Shown here: positions 1 through 5,610 of the stretch, in pieces | Numbering within the stretch: position 1 is the first letter of the stretch | Layout of the letters: each line of letters opens with the position of its first letter | Assembly: GCA_903868845.1 (NCBI GenBank) | Contig: CAIPWS010000010.1 | Coordinates: 1 to 6,194, forward strand | Direction of reading: 5' to 3' | DNA length: 6,194 nt | DNA from: an uncultured bacterium | GTDB taxonomy: Bacteria > Patescibacteriota > Minisyncoccia > Phycocordibacterales > PALSA-1337 | The notes under the pieces: model-generated | What the model was told of the DNA's origin: nothing | Database searches by the model: none | What the model saw: only the letters and a program-made list of their open reading frames with translations | Translations under genes and position numbers: made by a program

Positions 1-171
1 AAGACGTATTTGGAGTTCTACAACACCAAAAGAGTTCACTGTGCTTTCAACAACAAGCTCACACCACTTGAAGTATTAACCAAGTCAGATTATTATATGT
101 CTAAATTACCAGCAGAGTGCAGAAATGGGTGGGGTTATTCAGACACTTGCATTTTTAAAATAGAGGTGTAG
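1..171 (+). CDS. Transposase C-terminus (integrase/rve-type), 5' truncated by the window edge
   Basis: The frame is open from base 1 and stops at TAG 169-171, giving the last 56 residues of a longer protein. The segment YLEFYNTKRVHCAFNNKLTP followed by LEVL resembles the end of the integrase catalytic core in IS3/IS481-type transposases. In that family a Y-N-x-x-R-x-H-x-A-L/F run is followed by a TP-x-E motif. Family members cut and join element ends with a DDE active site. The D, D and most E-region residues would lie left of the window, so activity cannot be judged. Residues 27-56 (TKSDYYMSKL onward) are a tail I do not recognise. A contig starting inside a transposase is what an assembly break at a repeated insertion sequence looks like. 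I could not locate the element's right inverted repeat. Confidence 0.75.
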   Translation, partial: KTYLEFYNTKRVHCAFNNKLTPLEVLTKSDYYMSKLPAECRNGWGYSDTCIFKIEV

Positions 172-414
172 TATTGTTTTCAGAGCACGGCGTTTGATTA
201 CGCTTGCGAAGCTCTATCCGTGTGGTGGGGATGTTTTGCCCACGTAATGAGGGTCTCCTATTTGACCCCGGCTGAGGTAGAAGAGTCCTGTCTCTAATGC
301 ATAGCAAGAGTCCGGTTATGACAGGTGCGAATAACAATGTTGCACCAAGTAACTAAAAGGATTCAGATGTCCAATTGATGGCTACTCATTCTGCCAAAAT
401 GCCAACAAAAAAGT
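172..414. other. Non-coding stretch rich in inverted repeats; function unknown
   Basis: No credible gene lies between the transposase stop and the GC-rich block at 421. Several short inverted repeats are visible: ATTACG 197-202 with CGTAAT 243-248, GTGGG 225-229 with CCCAC 239-243, GGGTC 251-255 with GACCC 264-268, CCTGTC 287-292 with GACAGG 320-325, and GGTGC 324-328 with GCACC 342-346. AAGAGTCC occurs twice (281-288 and 306-313). Upstream, AGAGC and CACGG (183-190) could pair with GCTCT and CCGTG (211-222) in a crossed arrangement. Together this suggests a folded RNA or the end region of the upstream insertion sequence. I looked for tRNA, tmRNA, RNase P and SRP signatures and saw none that fit. 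Some pairings are mutually exclusive, so chance folding is possible. Confidence 0.35.
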
Positions 415-420
415 GTGAGT

Positions 421-466
421 GAGGGGGCTCGACGCGCTAATTCAAATCTGCGCTGGCAGCCCCCTC
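421..466 (+). other. GC-rich hairpin in the glyA upstream region
   Basis: GAGGGGGCT (421-429) pairs perfectly with AGCCCCCTC (458-466), a 9-bp stem. Inside it, GCGC 434-437 can pair with GCGC 450-453 around an AT-rich loop. GTG 415-417 can also pair with CAC 468-470. The block from about 415 to 567 is much richer in GC than its surroundings and ends in an intrinsic terminator, so it may be a small RNA or a leader with attenuation. The ends recall bacterial 4.5S RNA (GGGGGCTC and CCCCC-CACC), but the SRP core GGAAGCAGCC element is absent, so I do not call it that. Confidence 0.4.
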
Positions 467-539
467 CCACCAATTTCCGTCACTGGAAGCCGCTTAAGCC
501 GTATGAGTCCTCCCATCGGCGTAGGCGCTTCTCCCGGAT

Positions 540-579
540 CGGCGTCCATCTCCTCGGATGGGCGCCGGTTTTTTCTTTT
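540..579 (+). terminator. Strong Rho-independent terminator ahead of glyA
   Basis: CGGCGTCCATC (540-550) pairs with GATGGGCGCCG (557-567) through one G-T wobble. This gives an 11-bp stem with loop TCCTCG, followed directly by a T-rich tract (569-579, TTTTTTTTCTTTT-like with one C). It would stop plus-strand transcription from the insertion sequence or from an RNA encoded at about 172-540. It lies only 53 bases before the glyA start and just upstream of the glyA promoter, so it insulates glyA. It would act as an attenuator only if transcription entered glyA from upstream. Confidence 0.85.
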
Positions 580-597
580 CATGATAGAATTCAAGCA

Positions 598-626
598 TTA
601 AGAGTCATTAATAATCTATCTAATTA
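598..626 (+). promoter_or_regulatory. Probable glyA promoter, leaderless spacing
   Basis: TTAAGA (598-603) and TAATTA (621-626) are separated by 17 bases, matching the housekeeping sigma-factor layout with imperfect hexamers. The -10 box ends 6 bases before the ATG at 633, so transcription would begin at or next to the start codon. No Shine-Dalgarno sequence precedes the ATG. The same geometry recurs before argS and before the gene at 3769, which strengthens the call. Confidence 0.5.
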
Positions 627-632
627 TTAACC

Positions 633-1841
633 ATGAAAGACACACAAATAAAGAAACTCCTTGAAGCCGAGAAGAAACGACAAAAGAAAGTCATAAACCT
701 TATTGCTTCTGAAAATTTTGTGTCTGCGGATGTGTTGGAAGCGCTTGGTTCAGAACTAACAAATAAATACGCAGAAGGGTATTCTGGCAAAAGATATTAC
801 GGTGGTAACGAGATAGTCGATAAGGTTGAAGATCTTTGTATCGAACGTGCATTGAAACTTTTTGGTCTTGATGCAAATAAATGGCACGTCAATGTTCAAG
901 CGCTCTCTGGTTCACCTGCAAACTTGGCTGTGTATGTCGGTGTTTTGGGTTTGAAAAATGATGGCCAACCACCAAAGATCATGGGTATGTCACTCGATCA
1001 TGGCGGTCACCTTACTCACGGTCACAAAGTTTCTGCTACTGGAAAATTTTTCACACAGGTTCCTTACGGTCTAGATCCGAAGACTGAGATGCTTAACTAT
1101 GTACAGCTTCGTGAGATAGCCATGAAAGAGAAGCCGGCTATTATCGTGGCAGGTTATACAGCATATCCACGTCGTATAGATTGGGCCAAGATGCGTGAGA
1201 TTGCCGATGCTTGCGGAGCATTACTCATGGTTGATATGTCACACATAGCTGGTCTTGTGGCTGGCGGGGTATATCCAGCTCCATTTCCATATGCCGATAT
1301 TGTGACCACGACTACTCATAAGACTTTGCGTGGTCCTAGGTCAGCACTTATATTTGTTCGCAAAGACGCCCGTGAACTTGATAAGAAAATAGACAAGGCT
1401 GTTTTTCCTGGTCTGCAGGGTGGTCCTCATGAAAACCAGATCGCTGCAGTTGCTGTTGCCTTGAAAGAAGCTGCAAGTCCAGCTTTCAAGAAATACGCAC
1501 AACAGGTTGTGAAAAATGCCGCAGCCCTAGCTGACGAGCTCCATAATCGTGGTTGGAGACTTATTTCTGGTGGAACAGATTCACATCTTATTCTTATAGA
1601 TACTTGGAATTCCGGTGTGAAAAATGCCAAAGGTGCTGGCGCTGTGCCAGGTAAAGTTGCCAGTGATAAACTTGAGAAAGTTGGCATCATTGTAAACAAA
1701 AATGGCATCCCATTTGATACGAGATCACCAGTTGATCCATCCGGAATTCGCATTGGTTCTGCCGCAGAGACAACTCGTGGCAAAAAAGAGAAAGATTTCC
1801 GTGCTATTGCAAAGAAGATAGATGAGGTGTTGAGGAAGTAG
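633..1841 (+). CDS. glyA: Serine hydroxymethyltransferase
   Basis: This PLP enzyme interconverts serine plus tetrahydrofolate with glycine plus 5,10-methylene-tetrahydrofolate, supplying one-carbon units in the cytoplasm. The 402-residue product is near the usual bacterial length of about 410-420. Signature segments in order are the N-terminal NLIASEN (22-28), the EGYSGKRYYGG cofactor/dimer loop (49-58), the LSGSPAN PLP-phosphate region (91-97), LDHGGHLTHG (121-130) and VDMSHIAGLVA (200-210; Asp201 and His204 contact PLP). TTTTHKTLRGPR (225-236) carries the Schiff-base lysine Lys230, and GIRIG (371-375) carries the substrate-carboxylate arginine Arg373. The near-C-terminal PA-x-TTRG motif reads AAETTRG, a mild variant. 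ATG 633 is chosen because the family N-terminus starts here and a -10-like box lies 6 bases upstream. It is 60 bases upstream of argS on the same strand, but argS seems to have its own promoter. Complete and apparently functional. Confidence 0.97.
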   Translation: MKDTQIKKLLEAEKKRQKKVINLIASENFVSADVLEALGSELTNKYAEGYSGKRYYGGNEIVDKVEDLCIERALKLFGLDANKWHVNVQALSGSPANLAVYVGVLGLKNDGQPPKIMGMSLDHGGHLTHGHKVSATGKFFTQVPYGLDPKTEMLNYVQLREIAMKEKPAIIVAGYTAYPRRIDWAKMREIADACGALLMVDMSHIAGLVAGGVYPAPFPYADIVTTTTHKTLRGPRSALIFVRKDARELDKKIDKAVFPGLQGGPHENQIAAVAVALKEAASPAFKKYAQQVVKNAAALADELHNRGWRLISGGTDSHLILIDTWNSGVKNAKGAGAVPGKVASDKLEKVGIIVNKNGIPFDTRSPVDPSGIRIGSAAETTRGKKEKDFRAIAKKIDEVLRK

Positions 1842-1886
1842 GGATATTTGATTTTAAACAATTTGGCGGATTTTTCGTCTACTTTC

Positions 1887-1895
1887 TGCTACAAT
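1887..1895 (+). promoter_or_regulatory. argS extended -10 promoter, leaderless spacing
   Basis: TGCTACAAT (1887-1895) is an extended -10 element (TG-N-TACAAT). It ends 6 bases before the ATG at 1902, so the transcript would start at about the start codon. No convincing -35 box lies at 16-18 bases; TTGGCG at 1863-1868 is too distant (21-base spacing). The extended TG motif can compensate for a missing -35. There is no Shine-Dalgarno sequence. Confidence 0.5.
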
Positions 1896-1901
1896 CATCC
1901 C

Positions 1902-3725
1902 ATGAAAGACGAAATCATAAAGATATTGCAAAAAACCGTTGAGCCACTTGGTATTGCGGCTATTTCGGTCGCCTTAGATTTTCCAGAAAATGCCGAACAT
2001 GGTGACTATACTAGCAATGTAGCTATGACAAATGCCAAAAGACTTGGACTAAAGCCGGTAGAATTGGCGACGAAGATTGTGGCAGATTTCGATAAACTTG
2101 TAAACAAGTCATCGCTTAAGGGTCTTATAAAATCTGTCGCGGTGGCTGGACCTGGATTTATTAACTTTACTTTGACTGCTGAAGCAGTTTCGAAAAATGT
2201 TCAGGAGATTTCAAAGGAATTAAACGGTTCAGAAGGCTCAAAGGGGCAAATTTCAAATATTGGTGCTGGTAAAAAAGTTTTGATAGAGTACTCATCTCCG
2301 AATATTGCCAAACCTTTTACAGTCGGACACTTGAGGTCAACTATCATAGGTGATTCTATTGCACGCATTTTGAGTGCTACTGGATATTCTGTTATTCGTG
2401 ACAACCATCTTGGTGACTGGGGGACACAGTTTGGAAAGCTTTTGGTGGCGATAGAAAAGTGGGGGGATGAATTTGGCGGACTCGATGGTATCAAAAAGAG
2501 TGAGAATCCTATCAAGATACTTGTTGATCTTTATGTGAAGTTTCATGATGAGGTTGCAATTATGGAGGATTCTGAAGACGAAAAATTGAAAACTGAGGCG
2601 GAAGAACTCGTCACATTGGCTCGTGTCAAGTCTAAAATATTGGAATCTGGCAAAGATCCGATAATTTCTGAAATTTGGAAGGTCTGTGTAGATCTTTCCA
2701 TGCATGAGTTTGCCCTTATTTATAAGAGACTTGGTGTGTCATTCGATCCAAAGAGAGGAGATACTCAGATTGGTGAAAGTTTCTTTGTGACACCATACAA
2801 GATCAATCCAGTGAGAGATGCTCTAAATGCCAAAAACCTTTTGAAAGATAGTGAAGGTGCAAAGGTGGTATTTTTCGGTAGTGAAGATCCAAAGTTATGG
2901 AAACTTCCTCCGCTTATAGTAGAGAAGAGTGATGGTACATCCATATATGCCACTCGTGATTTGGCCGCAGATTTATATCGAATCAATACATACGGTAAGG
3001 GTTTGATACTCATAAACGAAGTTGGTGCTGAACAAAATCTTTACTTCAAACAACTTATAGAAACTGAGACTATGCTCGGTTGGTTTACGAAAGGTCAGAG
3101 ACTTCATATCGCACACGGACTTTACAGGTTCAAGGATGGCAAGATGTCTACAAGAAAAGGTAAGGTCATCTGGCTGGGTGATATTCTGGACGAAGCAGTT
3201 ACACGTGCTTCCAAGATAAATGCTGATAGTGCCAATGATGTGGCTGTAGCTGCGATAAAGTTCAATGATCTTAAGCGTGACAGTATACAAGATATAGTTT
3301 TTGATTGGGATGAGATGATGAATATGACTGGTGACTCTGGACCATATCTACAATATTCATGCGTCCGTGCTAGAGCGGTAGTAGAGAAGGCAAAAGGCCT
3401 CGGAATATCGGCAGACACAAGTGGTGCGCGACCAAATATCCCTCAACTCGATCTTCTCGAGAGATACCTTTTACGCTTCACTCACACAGTTGAATTTGCT
3501 GGTGCTTCATATAAACCAAATGTAATTGCGAATTATCTTATAAACCTCGCCTCACTTTTCAATAGTTTTTATGCGCAGGTAACTATTGCTGACAAAGATA
3601 GTGTAACCGGTGCAGGTTCTCAAGATTCTGGTGCGGCCTACAAGGTTGCGGTGACACAAGTATTTGCCGATGTTCTAGAAAGGGGATTGGACTTGCTTGG
3701 TATCAAAGTTCCAGAGAAGATGTAA
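1902..3725 (+). CDS. argS: Arginyl-tRNA synthetase (class I)
   Basis: The enzyme charges tRNA-Arg with arginine using ATP, in the cytoplasm. The 607-residue product contains the expected parts in order. First comes the N-terminal Arg-tRNA-synthetase additional domain with AEHGDYTSNVA (31-41). The catalytic Rossmann core follows, with EYSSPNIAKPF (129-139) and VGHLRSTIIGD (141-151, the HIGH-equivalent). The ATP-site loop is GKMSTRKG (413-420, the KMSKS-equivalent). The C-terminal DALR-type anticodon-binding domain begins about GPYLQYSCVRARAV (480-493) and ends GLDLLGIKVPEKM, as is typical. The first HIGH histidine is Thr140 here; as I recall, Ser or Thr at this place occurs in other bacterial ArgRS, so it is not a defect. 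I chose ATG 1902 over a TTG at 1848. The upstream 18 residues do not match the family, and an extended -10 box would lie inside them. Complete. Confidence 0.97.
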   Translation: MKDEIIKILQKTVEPLGIAAISVALDFPENAEHGDYTSNVAMTNAKRLGLKPVELATKIVADFDKLVNKSSLKGLIKSVAVAGPGFINFTLTAEAVSKNVQEISKELNGSEGSKGQISNIGAGKKVLIEYSSPNIAKPFTVGHLRSTIIGDSIARILSATGYSVIRDNHLGDWGTQFGKLLVAIEKWGDEFGGLDGIKKSENPIKILVDLYVKFHDEVAIMEDSEDEKLKTEAEELVTLARVKSKILESGKDPIISEIWKVCVDLSMHEFALIYKRLGVSFDPKRGDTQIGESFFVTPYKINPVRDALNAKNLLKDSEGAKVVFFGSEDPKLWKLPPLIVEKSDGTSIYATRDLAADLYRINTYGKGLILINEVGAEQNLYFKQLIETETMLGWFTKGQRLHIAHGLYRFKDGKMSTRKGKVIWLGDILDEAVTRASKINADSANDVAVAAIKFNDLKRDSIQDIVFDWDEMMNMTGDSGPYLQYSCVRARAVVEKAKGLGISADTSGARPNIPQLDLLERYLLRFTHTVEFAGASYKPNVIANYLINLASLFNSFYAQVTIADKDSVTGAGSQDSGAAYKVAVTQVFADVLERGLDLLGIKVPEKM

Positions 3726-3734
3726 TCAAGTGTT

Positions 3735-3761
3735 TTGACAAGAAACTTTTTGTGATAAAAT
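3735..3761 (+). promoter_or_regulatory. Promoter of the gene at 3769, leaderless spacing
   Basis: A perfect TTGACA (3735-3740) and TAAAAT (3756-3761) are separated by 15 bases, slightly short of the usual 17. The -10 box ends 7 bases before ATG 3769, again predicting a leaderless message. This decides the start: a GTG at 3763 would sit upstream of the likely first transcribed base. Confidence 0.6.
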
Positions 3762-3768
3762 TGTGCGA

Positions 3769-4245
3769 ATGATTCAATTCACCGCACAACAATTTGAAGA
3801 AATTAAGTCAAAAGGCGAAATATTTTATAAAACGCTTAAGGATGTTTATTGCCCGTATTTAAAATGTAAGATTTATTTCAATTCTCAAGGATTGGAGCAT
3901 TTGAAATTTAAACAAAGGGAAAAGACTAGACTAGAACAAGATCAATACATGCGTTTCAAACTGATTGGACTCGCACCAGAGGTTTTGAAATGTTCATATA
4001 CGGTTCAAGGTATTTTGGAAACAAAGAGATTTGAACGAATTAGAGTGAATAGTAGAACTGAAACAATTTTAAAACCAGTCAGTTATTATGAATTTATTGC
4101 CGTTATAAAAAGAAATAGAATCAAGGTCATAACCAAGCAGATTGATGGTGGTAATGTATTTTTCTGGAGCATTATCCCATTTTGGGGAATGGATACGAGT
4201 ACGATGACAAGATTGTTACATGAGGGTACTCCAGAAGAAGATTAG
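3769..4245 (+). CDS. Hypothetical protein, possible RelE/colicin-like nuclease family
   Basis: The product has 158 residues. It is mixed alpha/beta, strongly basic in its middle, with no signal peptide or membrane segment. Visible landmarks are KCKIYFNSQGLEHLKFKQRE (32-51, with His44), a helix RFKLIGLAPEVL (62-73), and a C-terminal block IKVITKQIDGGNVFFWSIIP (118-137). This order resembles proteins of CPR bacteria that I associate with the PBECR (phage Barnase-EndoU-colicin E5/D-RelE-like) nuclease superfamily. That assignment is from recall of pattern only, and I cannot name catalytic residues. No antitoxin-like partner gene is adjacent, so a toxin role is unsupported. The gene is visibly more AT-rich than glyA and argS. 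Start ATG 3769 is preferred to GTG 3763 because of the promoter spacing. It is separated from argS by 43 bases and followed by a terminator. Confidence 0.8.
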   Translation: MIQFTAQQFEEIKSKGEIFYKTLKDVYCPYLKCKIYFNSQGLEHLKFKQREKTRLEQDQYMRFKLIGLAPEVLKCSYTVQGILETKRFERIRVNSRTETILKPVSYYEFIAVIKRNRIKVITKQIDGGNVFFWSIIPFWGMDTSTMTRLLHEGTPEED

Positions 4246-4276
4246 GAAAGTATATAAATAATAATAAACAAAAAAT

Positions 4277-4300
4277 CCGCTTTGTTTAAGCGGGTTCTTT
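4277..4300. terminator. Hairpin terminator after the 3769 gene, stronger on the minus strand
   Basis: CCGCTT (4277-4282) pairs with AAGCGG (4288-4293) around TGTTT. On the plus strand the tail is GTTCTTTGTT, a weak T tract. On the minus strand the hairpin is followed by six T (A 4270-4275 on plus), a better tract. It may therefore act in both directions, ending the 3769 transcript and blocking any leftward transcript from the DGR side. Confidence 0.6.
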
Positions 4301-4304
4301 GTTA

Positions 4305-4353
4305 GCGTTTGGCTACGGCTTGAAAGCCGTGAGAGGGCGAACCCTCCAAACGC
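4305..4353. repeat. Compact three-way-junction inverted repeat
   Basis: The outer stem GCGTTTGG (4305-4312) pairs perfectly with CCAAACGC (4346-4353). It encloses two further hairpins: ACGGCT 4315-4320 with AGCCGT 4325-4330 (loop TGAA), and AGGG 4334-4337 with CCCT 4342-4345 (loop CGAA). Only CT and GAG remain unpaired at the junction, so 36 of 49 bases are paired without mismatches. There is no T tract after it, so it is not an ordinary terminator. The hammerhead core motifs CUGANGA and GAAA are not present in position, and integron attC end motifs do not fit. Its role is unknown; it lies about 40 bases before the promoter of the DGR target. Confidence 0.6.
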
Positions 4354-4391
4354 CACAGTTAATATAGCAGACACAGTAAACATGTAAATAC

Positions 4392-4421
4392 TTGACATTT
4401 TGGCTATATATTGTATATAGT
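4392..4421 (+). promoter_or_regulatory. Promoter of the DGR target gene
   Basis: A perfect TTGACA (4392-4397) is followed 16 bases later by TATATA (4414-4419), or 18 bases later by TATAGT (4416-4421). Both spacings are acceptable. Transcription would start near 4427, giving a leader of about 160 bases. This differs from the leaderless promoters of the upstream genes. Confidence 0.7.
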
Positions 4422-4426
4422 TATAG

Positions 4427-4585
4427 GTGCAGTGCAGGTTCTTTGTCAGTGCAGACGCAGATGTAGTCGCGGTCAAACCGGGCCTAAAAAAGAGATTTAT
4501 CTCTAAATAAGCTCTAAACCCAACCCAAGTCCAATCCGGAGCATGCTAATAGCATTGCGATGGGGAGGCACGGAGGAATGAAGTC
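4427..4585 (+). promoter_or_regulatory. Long leader of the target gene with Shine-Dalgarno
   Basis: Between the predicted transcript start and ATG 4586 the leader holds three GTGCAG copies (4427-4432, 4432-4437, 4449-4454). It also has a perfect palindrome AGAGAT-TT-ATCTCT (4491-4504), a small hairpin ATGCT-AAT-AGCAT (4543-4555), and a clear Shine-Dalgarno GGAGG (4572-4576) spaced 9 bases from the ATG. An alternative ATG at 4578 gives only Met-Lys-Ser-stop. The Shine-Dalgarno is the only convincing one in the window. Confidence 0.6.
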
Positions 4586-5359
4586 ATGAAGAATAAGATT
4601 GAATGGAAACAGATGGGTCAAGTCTTGGCCACGGTTGTGAAGTTGTTCACCAACATCACTGCCGTGTTCAAAAAGATTGCGGTCGGGCCGGAAATCCTCG
4701 AATGGCTCGTCGAGGACGGCAAGGAGTTCTTCGAATCCAAGCTCACCGAGCTTGGTCAGGAATTCCTGAAGACGATCAATGCCAAGAATCCTGATCGTGT
4801 CAAAATGATCGGGTGGTGGGAAGCCTTCTATAAAAAGCACTTTGGCATTAACGTCAGCCTCTCGGGGATTCAGATCCCTGATCGACCGGCGGTAGGCAAG
4901 TGGCGGCTTCTCATTCTGGTCCCGGGTCTCACCAACAATTGTGTTTACGACGTGCTACAGAAGCACTTCACGTGTTGGCGATATACGGAAGATCTAGATG
5001 CGGGTGTACCCGTTAATGAACGTGACCCAAGCAAGATTGGCGCATACGCAATTTGGGTTCGTGACGTCATCGAAGCTGATGATTGTCACAAAAACAAATC
5101 GGCCAACATGGTTGCTGCAGAACGTCCGGTGCTCAAAACTGAGACACTGTTGGAGCGGATGATTCATGAGCTGGTGTATTTCTTGGAGACTGATGGTCAC
5201 TTAGACACCAGTCATTGGACACTTTGCTCTGGTTCGCGCAGTGCTGGCGGCAATGTCCCGGACGCCAACTGGGGTGGCGGTCGGTTCCTGATCAATTGGT
5301 TCAGCACTGACTGTCGGATCGGCCGCCGGCGTCCGCGTGAGGTGATTTCTTTGGTTTGA
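4586..5359 (+). CDS. DGR target (variable) protein
   Basis: The 257-residue product has a C-terminus that is the DGR variable region. Residues 1-80 form an amphipathic, probably helical part (QVLATVVKLFTNITAVFKKI, then LEWLVEDGKEFFESKLTELG) with no signal peptide. The middle (107-205) has a recognisable run: LLILVPG (108-114), CWRYTEDLD (130-138), IGAYAIWVRDVIEADD (151-166) and LLERMIHELVYFLE (189-202). I recall this arrangement in uncharacterised Parcubacteria DGR targets. Residues 216-255 come from the VR; the scaffold NVP-x-ANW (223-229) and F-x-INWF (234-239) stays constant while neighbouring residues vary. A C-type-lectin-like fold would be usual for DGR targets but is not shown here. 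It probably binds variable ligands; none can be named. ATG 4586 is supported by GGAGG 9 bases upstream. The gene is visibly more GC-rich than its neighbours, suggesting transfer. A terminator follows. Confidence 0.9.
   Translation: MKNKIEWKQMGQVLATVVKLFTNITAVFKKIAVGPEILEWLVEDGKEFFESKLTELGQEFLKTINAKNPDRVKMIGWWEAFYKKHFGINVSLSGIQIPDRPAVGKWRLLILVPGLTNNCVYDVLQKHFTCWRYTEDLDAGVPVNERDPSKIGAYAIWVRDVIEADDCHKNKSANMVAAERPVLKTETLLERMIHELVYFLETDGHLDTSHWTLCSGSRSAGGNVPDANWGGGRFLINWFSTDCRIGRRRPREVISLV
5230..5350 (+). repeat. DGR variable repeat (VR)
   Basis: This 121-base stretch at the 3' end of the target gene aligns without gaps to the template repeat at 5611-5731 (offset 381). They differ at 5241, 5247, 5261, 5273, 5274, 5277, 5282, 5283, 5289, 5304, 5312, 5313, 5319, 5322, 5324, 5325, 5343 and 5344, where the TR has A in every case. 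At 5328 the VR has G where the TR has T. By my count the TR has 33 A, of which 18 are changed, against 1 of 88 non-A positions. The changes alter 14 of 40 codons, including Asn to Gly, Asp, Ser, Cys, Ile and Arg. The conserved, GC-rich GCGTCCGCGTGAGG at 5329-5342 is a candidate IMH (initiation of mutagenic homing). Confidence 0.95.
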
Positions 5360-5380
5360 TACCCTCAAACCTCGCACCTC
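5339..5380 (+). promoter_or_regulatory. Hairpin at the 3' end of the VR, candidate retrohoming element
   Basis: GGTTTGA (5353-5359, containing the target's TGA stop) pairs perfectly with TCAAACC (5365-5371) around loop TACCC. An outer stem GAGGTG (5339-5344) pairs with CACCTC (5375-5380). An alternative pairing is GTGATT 5342-5347 with AATCAC 5381-5386. In the Bordetella phage DGR a hairpin just downstream of the VR stimulates homing, and this one sits in the same place, 2 bases after the VR. The outer stem needs TG at 5343-5344, which is AA in the TR. Confidence 0.65.
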
Positions 5381-5388
5381 AATCACTT

Positions 5389-5427
5389 GTGGCTCGCCTT
5401 CCGTTGCGGAGGCGGGCCACATTTTTT
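5389..5427 (+). terminator. Rho-independent terminator of the target gene
   Basis: GTGGCTCGCCT (5389-5399) pairs with AGGCGGGCCAC (5410-5420) over 11 bp with one T-G wobble, then come A and six T (5422-5427). It ends the target transcript before the TR, so the TR RNA is probably not made from the target promoter. Confidence 0.9.
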
Positions 5428-5453
5428 ATAATATATATGGCTGTTAAGCTGGC

Positions 5454-5482
5454 TTGATTTGTTTTCATTTCGAAAATATATT
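5454..5482 (+). promoter_or_regulatory. Probable promoter of the TR RNA
   Basis: TTGATT (5454-5459) and TATATT (5477-5482) have exactly 17 bases between them and lie just after the target's terminator. Transcription would start near 5489. A second -10-like TATACT (5526-5531) lies downstream but has no good -35. Either start would produce an RNA that covers the TR. Confidence 0.6.
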
Positions 5483-5610
5483 GAGATGGCAGTTTGCCAG
5501 AAAAAAGAAATTGCTTGTCTGATTTTATACTAAGCTCGCAGTACCACGGTAAAAACGCAGAGGACTTTGCAAAAGGTTCTTGGTGATATGGACGAAAGCA
5601 GACAAAAAGA

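Noticed and set aside
155..337. Minus-strand 60-codon frame with a GSNRRP motif, and a tRNA beneath it
   Set aside because: Such peptides often arise antisense to tRNA genes, but the plus strand here has no TTCGANT loop, no proper D arm and a mismatched anticodon-like stem, so neither a gene nor a tRNA is supported.
421..471. Signal recognition particle (4.5S) RNA
   Set aside because: The ends resemble E. coli 4.5S RNA, but the hairpin is only about 50 bases long and lacks the conserved GGAAGCAGCC core.
415..630. Open frames of 60-71 codons upstream of glyA
   Set aside because: They run through a GC hairpin and a strong terminator and have Arg/Pro-rich low-complexity products with no family resemblance.
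1848..1901. Upstream TTG start for argS adding 18 residues
   Set aside because: The extra residues do not resemble ArgRS, and the extended -10 box at 1887-1895 would be inside the coding sequence.
1427..3418. Several minus-strand open frames of 82-144 codons inside glyA and argS
   Set aside because: They are antisense to well-supported genes in other frames and show no recognisable domains.
4305..4353. Hammerhead ribozyme or integron attC site
   Set aside because: The three-way shape is suggestive, but the catalytic CUGANGA/GAAA segments are missing and the attC RYYYAAC/GTTRRRY ends are not in the required order.
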